Shown: positions 1-11,519 of the stretch, one piece after another
How the letters are laid out: the number at the start of each line of letters is the position of its first letter
Position numbering within the stretch: position 1 is the first letter of the stretch
Assembly (NCBI GenBank): GCA_013398015.1
Contig: VZRR01010232.1
Span: 277,065-341,064 of the forward strand
Reading direction: 5' to 3'
Length of the DNA: 64,000 bases
Origin: Oreocharis arfaki
Lineage: Eukaryota > Chordata > Aves > Passeriformes > Paramythiidae
Notes under the pieces: generated by a model
The model's database searches: none
What the model saw: the letters and a program-made list of their open reading frames with translations, nothing else
What the model was told of the DNA's origin: nothing
Made by a program: the position numbers and the translations under genes

Positions 1-3000
1 ACAGTTCTATTGTTAGAGAAACTAACTACTGTAGAGATTGTTATAATTTTTTTGCAGAAATTCAAGCTGTAAAAACTTTTCAACTTTCACAATATTTAAT
101 TAAAGTTACTTCCTGTCTGTGAATACAGCTCCTGGTTGTGTGTTCATTTTTCTGCCTCTGCTAGTCAGTAGATGAGAAAAAAAAAATATATATATATCTA
201 GAAGCCAGAGGCTACTGGATTGTCTTCCTGAAATTAAGGAGAGACAGAAATTCATGGAATTACACAGTGAAACGTGGTGAATGCTGGTGCACTGAAACAC
301 CTTTTCCTCTGTCTCCAATGGATTTCAAAGGATCCTCACTCAGAATGCTGAACGTTCATCCTGTTATCCTTAATCTTATTATTTCCATTGTTTTTTAGTC
401 TATTGTTTGCCCGAAGGACCAACATATTTTTCCTGGTGGATTTCAGGGGCATATTTGCCTTTAGGTGCTCAGTTACAAGAGCTCTCTAAACAAAGGGATC
501 GTGGAGCAGCAGGCACATCCTACCCTGTGCCAGACACCCAGGGAGATGGGATTTTTTATCTTGGTATTGTTTAAGCCAGTGGCAGCACATCCAGGTGTCC
601 AGTGACCTGTTCAAGGCCAGCTCCAAGAACTGCATCTACCTGTGCTGAGCTCCTTGCCCATGAAGGAGGCGCCTACAAAGGGTTTCCATTCTTCTGCCCT
701 TCCGAAACGACAAATTCATCAGCTGCTAAGTGCCTCTAGGCATTCTGTTTCACTCTGTACCCCTCTGGCAGGAGAGGACCAGGAGGAATTTTACCTCTGG
801 CCTATGGAGGGCTGACACACTGGCACCTAATTTCTCTGTCATACAGATCTTTAGGCATCAGACCTAATTCAAGGCTCCAAGGAAGGAATAGGGATGCTGG
901 GTGTTTCAGTTTAAATTAACATTTACTTTAAAAAAATGAATTTACTAAAACACAAGTAGCTGGAAGGGGCTTCTTGCACTGTGAAGTGTTGGGTATCTCT
1001 TAAATGTTACCAGATCCACTCCAGTAGTTGTTAGAGAAAGGAGAGGTGTTGGCAAAGTCAGCCTCCAAATGTGTTTATTCTGTCAGCACAAGAGATCTGT
1101 TTTTTCTGTCTGATATAATTCTCCTGGTTCTCTTTCAAATGGTGTCAATTTTGGCAGCTCTCACTGCAGCCAAGGGCTCTGTGAGTGCTCAGCTCACTGC
1201 AAAGATGTTGGGTCAGTGTATCTGAAAAGCAGGCTGAGGCATTAAATTCGGGATGTAGTATAACCTGGGATAGGTGCAGCAGAACAAGAGCTCTGCTTCA
1301 GCCTTTTGGATCCAGTGACAGTAAATTTGTTTGAAATTTAAATTCAGCCACATTTAAGAAGAAAGGGCGGTTGGGGTGGCGTGAGGCTGCTGAGCTCAGA
1401 TGTTGAAGAGTCTTCTGGCCAGCCCCAGCGGTGTTCTGACAGTCCAACCTGAGCTCACCTGGGTGTCAGTGCTGTAACAGAGGGCAAATGGCTTTTCTGA
1501 TGCCAGAAGAAAACCCTCTAAAGCCCGAAGCAAGAGGAGCAGGTGCAGGGAGCACATCCAGGTGTGGCTGAGTGAGACATGTGGCCCATGATGGGTCCTG
1601 TGCCCAAAGGGAGGGGAGTGTCCTCTGTCATCACACAGGGAAATGTGGCTTAAGGTGTAATGATGTGACTTATTGCTGCCCCCTAACCTAGTGGCTTCTC
1701 TCACTGTTTTAGCCACTGTAGTAGTTATTTTGACTGAATGGGCTGCCCCTGGCAGCGGGATTTGCTGTAACTTTTTGTGGGCATGTCTATAATATTTTAT
1801 TAGTTTAAAGAAACCTCGGCAGGATGAGGTGCTTTCACTGTTATTTTCCTGGCCTTGTCTGTGTGCTGTGCTTATTCCCTTCAGAGTCTCTCCAGGCTCT
1901 TGCCACAGCTGTGTTGTGTAATCGTTTATGTAACTCTGCTTAGCACCACAGCCCGTGTATCTTCTGTCATTGCATGGGGCAGCTGAAGACACCTTTGATG
2001 TTATTCACTTGATTTCCTGAGCTCCTTCCTGTTTACTGCCCCTTGCTCTGCAGTCCTCTTGCAAATATTCACATTGTGCTGCTGTGCTACAGATGGGTTG
2101 GAGCCTCCCACAGAGTCCCTGGCCCCCAGCTCAGCTCCACACTCCCTCAATTCCACAGGACAGAAGTTTTGGGAAGTGCTTTAGCAAAAACCACATTCCC
2201 CAGCCACAGAAACATTACAGGAGCATCACTTGCTACTCGCTTCTCCTCCCTTCACAAACACGATTGTCATTGTACTGACAAAAATGTGCAAACACTGACA
2301 GTGAACATTTAGAGTCCAGTAACTACAATAAGGTCACACCTCAGAGATGCTGAGCAGCAGCCTGACACTGAGACTCTTGGTCAGCTGGTCACTGCCTCCA
2401 TGTCCACCCACCTGTTGTACTCAATCCTTCCTGTCATTTGGCACCTCCTGCCTGTCCCCAGCTCCGTTGTCTCAAGGAAACAATGACTGATTTGGGCCCC
2501 ATTTCACATCTCTGTTTCCTCTACTTCCCAGCAGCTGCTGGCTCTGGGATCCCTTTTCCCCAGTATCTAATGCTGATATTTCAGTAGGGGAGGTCAGGTC
2601 AATACTTTAGATAAATAAATAATAGTTCCAACTCCACAGCCCTCTTCACTCTTCCTCCCTTTGCTGCCCTTGAGGATAGAGCTGGACCAGAGCTTGTGGC
2701 ACTGATCCAACATGGCTGGCAGGCCATGAGAAAGAGCACACATCTTAGAAAACTTTAGTAAAGTAATTCCAGGACACGAATGCCAGTGACTACCCAGGTC
2801 ACAGCCAAAAAGCAGGGGCTGCAGTTCTAGGTGGCTTTTGTTTGTGTGGGCCTACAACAGGAATAGCAAATACAGTGGCCTAACATATTTCCCCCCTTAT
2901 TTTCAATGAAAAGCCCAAACTTCATCACTAATGTGGATGTACATTTGAAGAACTCAATGAAAAAAAATTATTTAGATGATAATTTAACGCTTTCCCGAAA

Positions 3001-5159
3001 CATATAATAAACTCTGTTCTATATGTGCCTGTCCAACCAAACTCTGTTTTGAATAAGGGAATGAATTAGTTCCCTTTTCTTTGTTAAATAATATAAATCC
3101 CTAATTTTCCCACATTTATCCATGTCAAAATGTATCTTATACTGTAAGCCCTTACAAAAGTTCTAGCAGGTTTGCTAGAGAGCCTCACCATGCCCTGGTG
3201 ATTCACTGCAGCCTGGCAGCTCTGGGCCAAGTGCATGAGAAAGGCAAGGACTGATGATGCTGTAGCTCTGTGCAAGCTCTCAAGGGGCTCAGTTATCTGG
3301 CTGTGGATAGCTCAGGATAAATTCACCACTGAGGATGCCTCTGTGGCTCCCTGTAGGGGGGCAGCAGCTCAGGCCAGATCTTGGCACGGGAGGCACAAAA
3401 ATGCAGCTGTGTTTGTGCCCCTGTGCATGCTCAGGTGGGAAACACTGAGAGCCATGGGAAGCAAGGCCTGAGGTGACCCTGGTCATAAAAACTGATTTTT
3501 CTGCAGGGTCTAGACGAAAAGGGAGCACAAACATTTCACTTCCACTCCCTGCCAGACCCACACTGTGTCCCCCAGATTTGCAGGGTCCTGCCCACTGCCC
3601 GCTGCCTCCCTGCCCACCACCCCTGCCAGGGAGGGCTCTGCCTTCTGCCTTTTTCCTTGGAGCTTTGCTCACACTGCTCACCAAGCCTGCCCCAGGCACT
3701 GCCTCTCTCCCCCACCTCACCACCATTAACTTTGCCTTCAACCTCTGCTGCATCATTGCCTTCTCCTGAGGGTTCCCTATTTATATAGAGGGGAAAATGC
3801 TGTTGCTGGGACTGGAAATATTTTGTTACCTTTTTCTGCTTAAGTGCGAGGCATTTTTATCTGTGGTCTCTGGAGACTTATGCTACAGTGGGACTGATTT
3901 TATCCACTTACTCAATGCACTTTAGTTCAATAATGATTACAGAACTTCTACATAATATATTAGGTATAGCTGATTTCCCAGGGTTTGTAGACCTCCATCT
4001 CCCCAAGCATTTAAAAAGGAATCTCTCTGTGATAGGGATGTTATGAATGATACACTCCTCGACAGTCATGATGTAAAGGTAATAGCAGCAGCGGGCCAGG
4101 AAGGCAGAGGCAGGCACTCGGCTGGAAAATGCCAGAGCCTGTGGATAATGCAAGCCAGGAGCAATGACTTGCTTTGTTCATTTTATCACTGCTCCTTAGT
4201 GCATCAGCAGCACTAAGTGATGGTTCAGGCAACCCAAGCCAGATTCCCAAACTCTCTCTCCATCACCCTAACACAGTCTGAGTGTTCTGGCAATTCACTG
4301 CCTCCACTGCAGGACTCGGTTGACCTGGTCTCTCTTTCTCACTCACCCTCTTTTTGTTTTTAGCTATAAGTTGAGCTTTTCAGCTTGCTCAGCTGTGAGT
4401 TTAGCAGCCATGAGTGGATCTGTCTCAGCCAGCACTCACTCCAGCCCTGAGGTGCCTGAGGGATTGCTGGAAGCTTGTACATTTGTTTTCTTCCATGGCA
4501 GAAGTGTTTGTGGTCACGGCCTCCTGCACACCTGAGGTTTCACCGTGTGCCCTGACATGAGAGACCTGGTCCTCAGCTCTCCTCAGCCTGAGAGGCTTTC
4601 TATGCACATTTCCCCCACCATGGAGATTGCAAGGCTTCTCCATCCTCTGTCTGTGTGTTCTCCACCTGCCCTCCCCGGCCTGGCTGCTCAGCACCCTGAT
4701 GGCAGAAGGCATCCAGCTCCTCTCCATAAAGCCCCGTGCTGGCTCATTCAAAGCCCATTTATTTGCCCCAGGGCATTTTCCACACTGGGCTGACCACCTT
4801 GAACCACCTTGCTCATCTTACTGTCATCAACCTCCCCAGCCAGTGGTGATGGCGCTCTTTTTCAATTTTCTTTTTTTAAATAAAAGCCCTGGTTTAATCC
4901 ATTTTCTGATAATATCTTCATTTCAGCATCACTTTTTGGCACCGATTTCCACAGATTCATTCTCCTTGTGCAGTGGGGCTGCTGCAGACCTAAGAGGATG
5001 GGGACAGGGATGGCCGGGAGTGCTCCTGTCCCTCACCCAGAGGAGCAGCTCAGGGCAGCTCCCATCACGGCCACAGCCCCTGACTGACGTCAGGAAACAG
5101 CACCAGGAAAGTTGCTACAAGCTACCAGCTGTTTCAACAGTTTTAATCACAGGGCAAGC
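1..5159. other. Unassigned non-coding DNA
   Basis: No gene, RNA or repeat family is recognised. The open frames (for example 198 codons on the minus strand at 1396-1992 and 180 on the plus strand at 4627-5169) have no domain, repeat or signal that I can name, and their translations look like random composition. A short TA run lies at 186-197. The part near 3.5-3.8 kb is C-rich, which lengthens chance frames there. Confidence 0.5.
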
Positions 5160-5780
5160 TGCAAGATAAATAAATAAATAAAGCCTATGTAGTGACAAAA
5201 CAAATGGCCTGGTATCGGAGACAGATTTGAAGCTGCTGGCTGCCTTCGCAGGAGAGCAGCCTGTGAGCTCTCACCCTCCCCCCCTCCCCCAAATAATTAA
5301 TTTATCACTTAGCAGCTCTGTGGCTCTGCAGAAGGCGCTTGGAGATGGCGTTTGAAGGTGAACTGCAGCTCTCTGGAGGGGCCCGTGGGGCTGGGGAAAG
5401 AGGCAGCCGAGTGCTGGAGCCTACAGGTGATCGCAGGGGGATTTATATCAACCTGCTTGAGCTACCATGAGCCAGCACGAGCTATTTTGTTCTGCCATCA
5501 CAAATCACTGTTATGCCCTTTCTGCCTTAAACACCATGGATCAGCTATAACAACACTTGATATTTATTTTATTTCAACTATCACTCCGATTTGTCAGGTG
5601 TATTTTTTATGCACAGCAGGTGTACCCTAATGGGGTTAGGGAATAAACAGCCAATTGATGGGCTTACACACCCATTAGCTAATGGATTACTAAGCAAAAG
5701 GGACTCTGTTTAACCCCACTGCACTTAGCCCACTGCTAGGAGGAATGTTAAAGACTATAAGCTAACACTCAAATGTCTCT
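5160..5780. promoter_or_regulatory. Candidate conserved non-coding element
   Basis: The block is AT-rich, low in simple repeat apart from a short ATAA run at 5165-5181, and dense in homeodomain-type cores: AATTAATTTAT near 5295, ATTAGCTAATGG and GGATTA at 5672-5689. The 14-bp palindrome CCATTAGCTAATGG spans 5672-5685. Such texture is typical of developmental enhancers in vertebrate gene deserts. That role is inferred; nothing in the window proves activity or names a target gene. Confidence 0.35.
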
Positions 5781-5789
5781 TCGTGGACC

Positions 5790-5905
5790 CAGGGGAAGAG
5801 AGCTCAAACTTTAATGCATCGCTTTTGATAGGCAGGTGAATGAATGTGGCTATCATTATGCAATCACACAGCTGTGGAACTATTTATCAGCCACACAACG
5901 TGCCC
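5790..5905. promoter_or_regulatory. Candidate conserved non-coding element, small
   Basis: A short AT-rich stretch with tightly packed motif cores: TTTGATAGGCAGGTG, TATCATTATGCAATC and a CAGCTG E-box close to 5870. It lies just after the previous block and may belong to the same element. Conservation is not shown. Confidence 0.25.
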
Positions 5906-6124
5906 CGTGAACCCTGCGTGCTCCTGTCCCGCTGCACTGCCAGCCCGTCCCTGAGGTGCTCAGAGAGGGTTAAGAGGGGTGAATTCCCCCCAGACAGGTG
6001 CTTCTCACGTCCCACCTGCACAGCACTTGCAGAAAGCACCGAGCTGCCACTGGGACCCCAGCACCACCCAGCACTACACACCTCGTTCTGAGCTTTTTTT
6101 GTGCAAAGGCCTTGTGTCAACACC

Positions 6125-6570
6125 GGCTTTAATCAGTTATTTCAAGATAGATGTGCCTCGTTAGCATCAGAACAATGCAATTACTTCCCCTCCTCCCCTC
6201 TCTCCAAATCCCGGGGTTTTATTGGCCTATTAATGGTTTGATTTGTTGTTGGTAGAAACAAGAAGGATTCCAACTCATTGATCATATTATCCTACAGATA
6301 TCCAGCAGAATAAATAAATGGGATAATAAAACCCAAAGCATCCGCTCAAAGGTTACATTTTCTCAATCCTTTAGTGTTCTGCATCATAGTTTATGTTCCC
6401 TTTCAACCACAAATACACCGTTCAGTGCAGTACATGACAGTTAAAAAAGGTCTGTAATGTTAAAGGTTATATTTGCAATCTTTTGCCATCTTTCTCACAT
6501 GGAAACAAGTCACGCTGATCCCGCTGTCCACAAATGCAATAAGGAACAACCCTCTGACACAGGTGGTATA
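6125..6570. promoter_or_regulatory. Candidate conserved non-coding element
   Basis: An AT-rich block with many homeodomain, POU-like and nuclear-receptor-like cores. AAAGGTTA occurs twice in the same orientation, at 6348-6355 and 6462-6469. TTATTGGCC, CTATTAATGG and TTGATCATATTATCC also occur. No reading frame of note crosses it. Enhancer function is inferred from texture only. Confidence 0.35.
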
Positions 6571-6609
6571 ATCAAAAGCCAATTCAAAAGGAGCCTTCTG
6601 TAAATATCA

Positions 6610-6715
6610 ACTGGATCCAGGCATATGCATGCTTGGCTTGAAGCACCAGAAGAGTCCTGCTGACTTCAATAGGGTGGCTCCTGCGTTTGAAGAGAAATAG
6701 GTGCGTGCGTGACGG
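6610..6715. repeat. Ancient palindromic-type interspersed repeat relic
   Basis: The run GATCCAGG..TGCTTGGCTTGAAGCACC..AGTCCTGCTGACTTCAATAGG..GGCTCCTGCGTTTGA follows the layout of an old archosaur/turtle repeat that I recall, with a central 'cccattgacttcaatggg' palindrome flanked by 'gcttaa/ttaagc' words. It is heavily diverged and has no intact ends. The family name is not certain. Similar relics occur near 10.5, 12.75, 43.5, 52.3, 53.8 and 59.4 kb. Confidence 0.45.
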
Positions 6716-8139
6716 AGGGGTGAAGGTCGAGGCACAAAAAACCAAGACAGAATATAGTTTTGTGTTGCTTTTCTCTAGGCAGTGACACAAAACCTCGCAG
6801 CCAGGGGGAAGCTAAGGCCCTTTCACACTCCTTTGTGGCTGCCTGTTACGCTGGTGCTTCCAAGTGTCCCTCGCATTTAGCTCTGGAGCCTGTTGGGGTT
6901 GTGGGGCTGCCCAGAAAGTGCCCTGGGGGCTGTGGGGTGCCTGTGGCAGGGAGAGGGGATGCAGCACTGACCATGGTCTCTCTGGCCTTGTTGCCAGTTC
7001 CTTTCTGGACAAGGAAAGTTCTTCAGACCGCTGGCAGACCAACAGGTGGACTTCTCATCTGGGTTGAAAATGCTGCTGCAGAAACTGCCACTGGTACAGA
7101 GGCAAGGACAGGAGACGCTGGGACTTCAATGTGATAAAAATGACAGAGCAGGCCCCTCCTCATTCTGCAGAGTAGTGGTCAAGCAGAAATCTGCTGATGC
7201 CCACTGGAAGGTGAACTGCTCTGTTACCAGCTCCAAATGAAGCTCAACAAGCATGGGGTGGTTCAGGTGAGGCATGGATACAACTTTAGCTCTAGGTTGT
7301 AAACAATTTATGTTGGAGCTTATCAGCGTCAGTCTAAAAGGCTGCAGCAGCATAGCAACAAGCTTGTTAATTACTAAGCAATTATTTTACTCAACTTTTA
7401 GACCAAGGGGATGCCCAAAATACCCGCATCTGTTTCATTTTGAGTTCTTATTGTTCCTTCCATGCTGTAGCTGAGGTTATTTTGCAGCAGCTGTCAGTCA
7501 TAGCAATAACAACTTCCACAGCAGCAGCAGCAGCTTCCATTTGGCAAGCTCACTGCACAGAAAGTGCTGTGATGGAGTGGAAAGGGTTGCTTTCTTAATA
7601 TCATCTTCCCCTAGGATAGACTATTTTGCCCTCTCCAGCAGAACACACTTGGATCACACTGCAGAGCTCCTGACTGCTGCTTTTAAAAAGGTATATCTGT
7701 TTGTTTCTATCAACACATTTCAGCTCCTCTGGCATGCTGTCTCTGCAGCTCTAATAGAGACACTTCACATGTAATAGGGTCACACAGTGATCCTCACGTT
7801 CAGTTCCATTCTATCACCATGTTAAATTGAAACAATGTGTGTGCATCAGACTTCTGCAGTGCAGGGAAGCTGCAGCATCTACGAGTTTTGTGGTGTGATG
7901 AAACTAATGATTTGAATTTTATTTCCTTGGTACCACATTCAGCTGGTAAACTCTTGAAAATGCACCTTACCTCATTTTCTCTCTGTCTCTTTACCTCTCA
8001 AGAGCTTTCACCAACAGATCTACTTTCATGCTGGAAAAAAAAAAGTAATTCTATCAGTAATTTATGGAAATTAGAAAACTGATTAGCATAAAGCTTCTAC
8101 TTGTGATAGTGGGGTTACAAAAGTGGGTTGATAGGTAAA
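6716..8139. other. Unassigned non-coding DNA
   Basis: Nothing coding is recognised. The stretch holds a (CAG)5 run at 7519-7533 and an AT-rich homeodomain-like patch (GTTAATTACTAAGCAATTATT) around 7364-7386. Open frames of 60-125 codons near 6.8-7.1 kb overlap one another on both strands and have no family features. Confidence 0.4.
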
Positions 8140-8345
8140 AATGATCTCCTTAGTGATAATTAACTTTGATCTCTTAAATAACTGTTAACTTTCATAAAGA
8201 AGGAGAGCACAAATGACATTTGCATCATGGCAACTGTAAAAAGGCAGAACATAACTTTCATTGGAGATTACATGATAAGCTCTGTTCTCACAGAAAATAT
8301 ACTCGTTTCAAAGGAAAATGACATGAATTGTCAGGGACTGTTGGG
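8140..8345. promoter_or_regulatory. Candidate regulatory element with a perfect octamer
   Basis: An AT-rich block with a perfect POU octamer ATTTGCAT at 8218-8225, next to TCATGGCAAC. Several GATAA/TTAACT-type cores occur upstream (TGATAATTAACTTTGAT near 8154). The octamer is the established binding site of POU-family factors; its use here is not shown. Confidence 0.3.
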
Positions 8346-8504
8346 TTTGTTCTTATATCCTGTGCTACCCTGAGTGCACTGAGATGAGACATTGCATATG
8401 CCTGTGCGAACAGCTCTGTACAGCCATGTAAATGATATGTGTTTATCTACAAGGAAATGACAATGCACGCTCTGCTTAGCGCTTCTATGAGACCATTCAT
8501 CCAA

Positions 8505-8720
8505 GGGCTCCCGAGTCCTTTATAAACATTAATTCATTCTGACTACTCTGTGACTGTGGGGAAAGTAAATATTAGTCTTATTGCGATATTATTGGGAAAT
8601 GGAGAGACACAGCAGCTAAGAGACTCACTCAAGGTCAGCAGATTATGGCTCCAGTGCTGAGCCTCTGGGTGTGTGTGCAGGGGTGGCCCCCAGGCACAGC
8701 ACTGGGCATCGAAGCTTCGC
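8505..8720 (+). repeat. MIR/L2-like ancient SINE relic
   Basis: The order TTTATAAACATTAATTCATT, AAGTAAATATTAGTCTTATTG, GGGAAATGGAGAGACACAG, TAAGAGACTCACTCAAGGTCAGCAG matches the body of MIR-type elements (Pol III SINE with an L2-like tail): '..attattatccccatttt..gaaactgaggcacagag..aagtgacttgcccaaggtcac'. It is strongly diverged. Some MIR-like, L2-like and CR1-tail relics share this segment, so the exact family is open. Confidence 0.45.
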
Positions 8721-8799
8721 TCCCTGAACTTCGCTCCAGTGCTCTTTTGAAAGTTGTCCCACCAATATTTGTTCCTGAACCATTTCACAGTGCCTGTTT

Positions 8800-8895
8800 G
8801 GGGTAGGACGGTCTTACCACCTCTGTTTTACCAAGGAGAAACTGAGGCTAAGTAGGAAAAAAAAAAAAAATCTGAGCTACTGACTAGACATGAAC
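8800..8895 (+). repeat. Second MIR/L2-like relic
   Basis: TCTTACCACCTCTGTTTTACCAAGGAGAAACTGAGGC again mirrors the 'ccccattttacagatgaggaaactgaggc' segment of MIR/L2-type repeats. It is broken by an A-run at 8857-8870. It lies about 80 bases after the first relic in the same orientation, so it could be a separate insertion or a partial duplicate. Confidence 0.4.
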
Positions 8896-10469
8896 ATCCA
8901 GTTTGAGAAATCAAGGGCCCAGCAGTTTTAACCAGAAGACTCCCCCAACCTGCAGTTCTAAGCTTGAGCCAAAAGATAAGCAGTTGTGTTGAGTTTTATG
9001 AACTTTATTAGAAGCCAAGTCTTCAAAACTGAGGCATAAAACCCCACTTGAATTTGACATGCAAGCAAAGGAGAATTTTTGAAGCCTAGTGTACCAGTAG
9101 TTTTGAGTCCTCTCAAAATGGATCTCAGCAAGATTTACACGTTACTGGGGTTGAGATAAAGTAAGTGCAAACCAGAAGTTATGTATGAAATGAAGGGAAC
9201 ATCAAGAAATGCAAAATTAAAATACTATCTTAAAATACAAATCCTTAAAGCGGTGCAGCCTCTGAATTTTTCCATTCATGGAAACCATCTTAGAACCTTT
9301 CTTGCACCCTTAAAGCTCCTGGCACACTGACTTGTTGCAAAGAAAGCACAGAAACATCTCAGTGTCTTTCCTCACTGGCTCCTCCAGACACCTAGTATGC
9401 TGGCCACTCTCTGAATCATTTTATCCTGTCATCTCTCTGCCTTTGATATGCATGAAGTTAAAGGGAAATGGCAGTCTCCTAATTTCTATTTCCACCCAAT
9501 GTCATGGGAGAAAGGAAGGAAAAAAAAAAATCACTTTTTTTAATGCAGCTTTTAAAATAGAAAAGCAAAAAAAAAAATTTTACAGCACTTAATAGGCCTC
9601 CCTTGCAATTTAAAAACTGATTTTCAGAAGCTCATATATTCAAATCTCCAAAGTCTATTTGAAGGCACATCTGAAGCTGCACCCTGCAACCTGTGTGTAG
9701 CAAACTCTTTTGAATCTTGTCCTTGAAACAAAAATTAGTGCCCCATGGGAGCTCAGCAGTGTAGACAACCACTAACTGCAGAATGACTGAAAGCAGAGCT
9801 GAGAGTCCTTGCAGCTGGGAGGGAGAAGGGGATGAGAGAGCGAGGGAAGATGAGAAAAGCCTTCAGGAGCCATTTGGGAGACACTCACTGGGAAGAAGAA
9901 AGAAAGACATGCACTAAAAACAACAGAAACACAGGTGGAAATGGCCTACTGGGAAATCAGGCTGTCAACAAACAAAAGCCGAAGGCCAGAAAGCAGTTTC
10001 AGTAGCAGCCCCTGCTAACAGGGCTTCAGTGTTCAGTAAATAAATTAGCAGCAGGTTTGACTGTTTGGAAATTAGTAGTGACATGATGAAAGCAGCAAAT
10101 GACTTGCTTTTATCTGGAGTGGAAGCACTAAACTTCCAAAGAAATCCTTGCCTGTATTAGGAGGAGCAGAGCTGCTTGTATCAGCTTAGACTTGAACAAC
10201 AATAATATCAGAAAAGTTTCGTTTCATTTACCAAAGGCTCAGAACTTCGTTTGTAACTGATGAAACCTGTGTCCCTCTTGGCTGCTTCTGACAGCACCTC
10301 TCTTTGAATAGTTTATCATTTAGGAGGTAAAATAACATAAGTTTGGCAGATAGATAGACAGACACCTGAATGTTTAAAAAAGAAGATGTAGAGTTGGGAC
10401 ATTGGATCAACTCCTCAATTATTGCAAACTGGGAAGACCCCTTTGGGAGAAACTTCAGTGATTTACTTC
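8896..10469. other. Unassigned non-coding DNA
   Basis: No gene recognised. The stretch contains A/T runs around 9519-9580 and a purine-rich strand (GGGAGGGAGAAGGGGATGAG and following) at about 9817-9905. A short GAGGCATAAAACC motif near 9030 recalls MIR-type sequence but is too short to call. Confidence 0.4.
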
Positions 10470-10645
10470 TGTGAGGATCTGATTCTGTTTAATTAAATGA
10501 GAACTAAATGAGGGGCTGAATAGTAAACACTTCAGCACGTGCTTAAACATTCAGCGAGTGCCGAAGTCCTATTGATTCCATTGAGATATAATTTGCTAAG
10601 CACTCCTCCCCTGTAAGGGCTCTGACTGAACCAGGCCTCAGTTAC
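10470..10645. repeat. Ancient palindromic-type interspersed repeat relic
   Basis: Words AACACTTCAGCACGTGCTTAA, GAAGTCCTATTGATTCCATTG, TTTGCTAAGCAC and TGAACCAGGCC keep the order of the old amniote repeat described at 6610-6715: 'gcacatgcttaa', 'tcccattgacttcaatggg', 'tttgctgaaccaggcc'. The copy is very old and lacks clear termini. I infer the identity from word order, not from an alignment. Confidence 0.5.
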
Positions 10646-10699
10646 TGCAGCTGAATGCTTATCATGTCAGAGGCATTAACAAGGGGCTCTTTTCCCGCA

Positions 10700-11045
10700 T
10701 CCTCATCGCTGAGGAAGATTGTTGGATAAGGAGTATTTGCTCCAAAGTGAGCAAATATTTACAAAAGCTGTGCTGAGTGTGCTTGATAAGGCGACAGGTC
10801 CAGGAGGAAGCTGGCACTCGCAGTGCACAGCAAGGATGTCCTGGGTAGTCCCTCGATCTGGTGGGTCCATTCCACCATCCCGATGCGTGTGGGTCCACTA
10901 AAAATCGAAACAGGAACTTTGTCTCTAGCACTGACAAACCTGGTGTGTCCCACTGCCTTTGACAAAGGGAAACAGGCACTGCTGTGTCTGTTGTCCACCA
11001 GTTTGGGAGCTGGAACTGGCATGTAGTAGTGCCATGAAATGCTTC
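10700..11045. other. Unassigned segment with few stop codons
   Basis: This stretch sits directly upstream of a CR1 3' end but does not read as CR1. On the minus strand all three frames stay open together between about 10925 and 11079, and one frame is open over 10662-11213 (183 codons). The translations contain no motif I recognise. It could be part of an unknown repeat, an old retroelement or a pseudogene; none of these can be supported. Confidence 0.3.
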
Positions 11046-11051
11046 CTGGAG

Positions 11052-11300
11052 GTGATAAGACAGGGGGCAACGGACACAAGTTGGAACAGTAGAAGGAATA
11101 TCAAATACAAGTAAGAGTGGGGGGGTTTTACCATGAAAACAAAAACGGGCAGGCTGCCCAGAGAGCTTGTGCAACCTCACCACTGGAGGTGCCCAAGACT
11201 TGGCTGGAGGCAACCCTGACCAATCTGATCTAATAGAACCTGTTTTCAGCCAGGGCTTGGACCAGATGACCTTCTGTCCTAAATTATCCCATGATTCTGT
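11052..11300 (+). repeat. CR1 LINE, 5'-truncated 3' end
   Basis: CR1 is the main LINE of birds and other reptiles. The stretch keeps the order of the CR1 3' region: GATAAGACAGGGGGCAACGG..CAAGTTGGAACAG, GGCTGCCCAGAGAGCTTGTG, CACTGGAGGTGCCCAAGAC, GGCTTGGACCAGATGACCTTC, ending in ATGATTCTGT at 11291-11300. This is the GGCTGCCCAGRGAGGTTGTG..GGTTGGACTAGATGACCT..ATTCTGT layout of the family. It is 5'-truncated, as CR1 copies usually are, has small indels and is moderately diverged. It cannot move or encode protein. Confidence 0.85.
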
Positions 11301-11519
11301 AGAAACAAAACATGACAGAAATGGCCAAGGTCGTGTTGAACTACATAGCAGCTGGCACAGCTTTGTGAAAGGAAGCTCAGGCCCAATTATACTGAGAAAT
11401 TAATTAATTAAGGCAGACATAACATAGTTGGATTTTTAGTAAATTGTTAGTTTTGTTCTACCCACGAACTCAATAGGAAAGCTGGAGTTGCATAGCCTGC
11501 ATAATAACACAATAAGGTA

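Noticed and set aside
1396..1992. 198-codon minus-strand open frame
   Set aside because: Random-looking translation with no recognisable domain; no splice or promoter context.
10700..11045. Endogenous retrovirus remnant
   Set aside because: No LTR pair, primer-binding site or retroviral protein motif could be seen; left unassigned.
11398..11411. AATT array as a transposon target-site duplication
   Set aside because: No matching partner on the other side of the CR1 fragment; simple AT repeat is enough.
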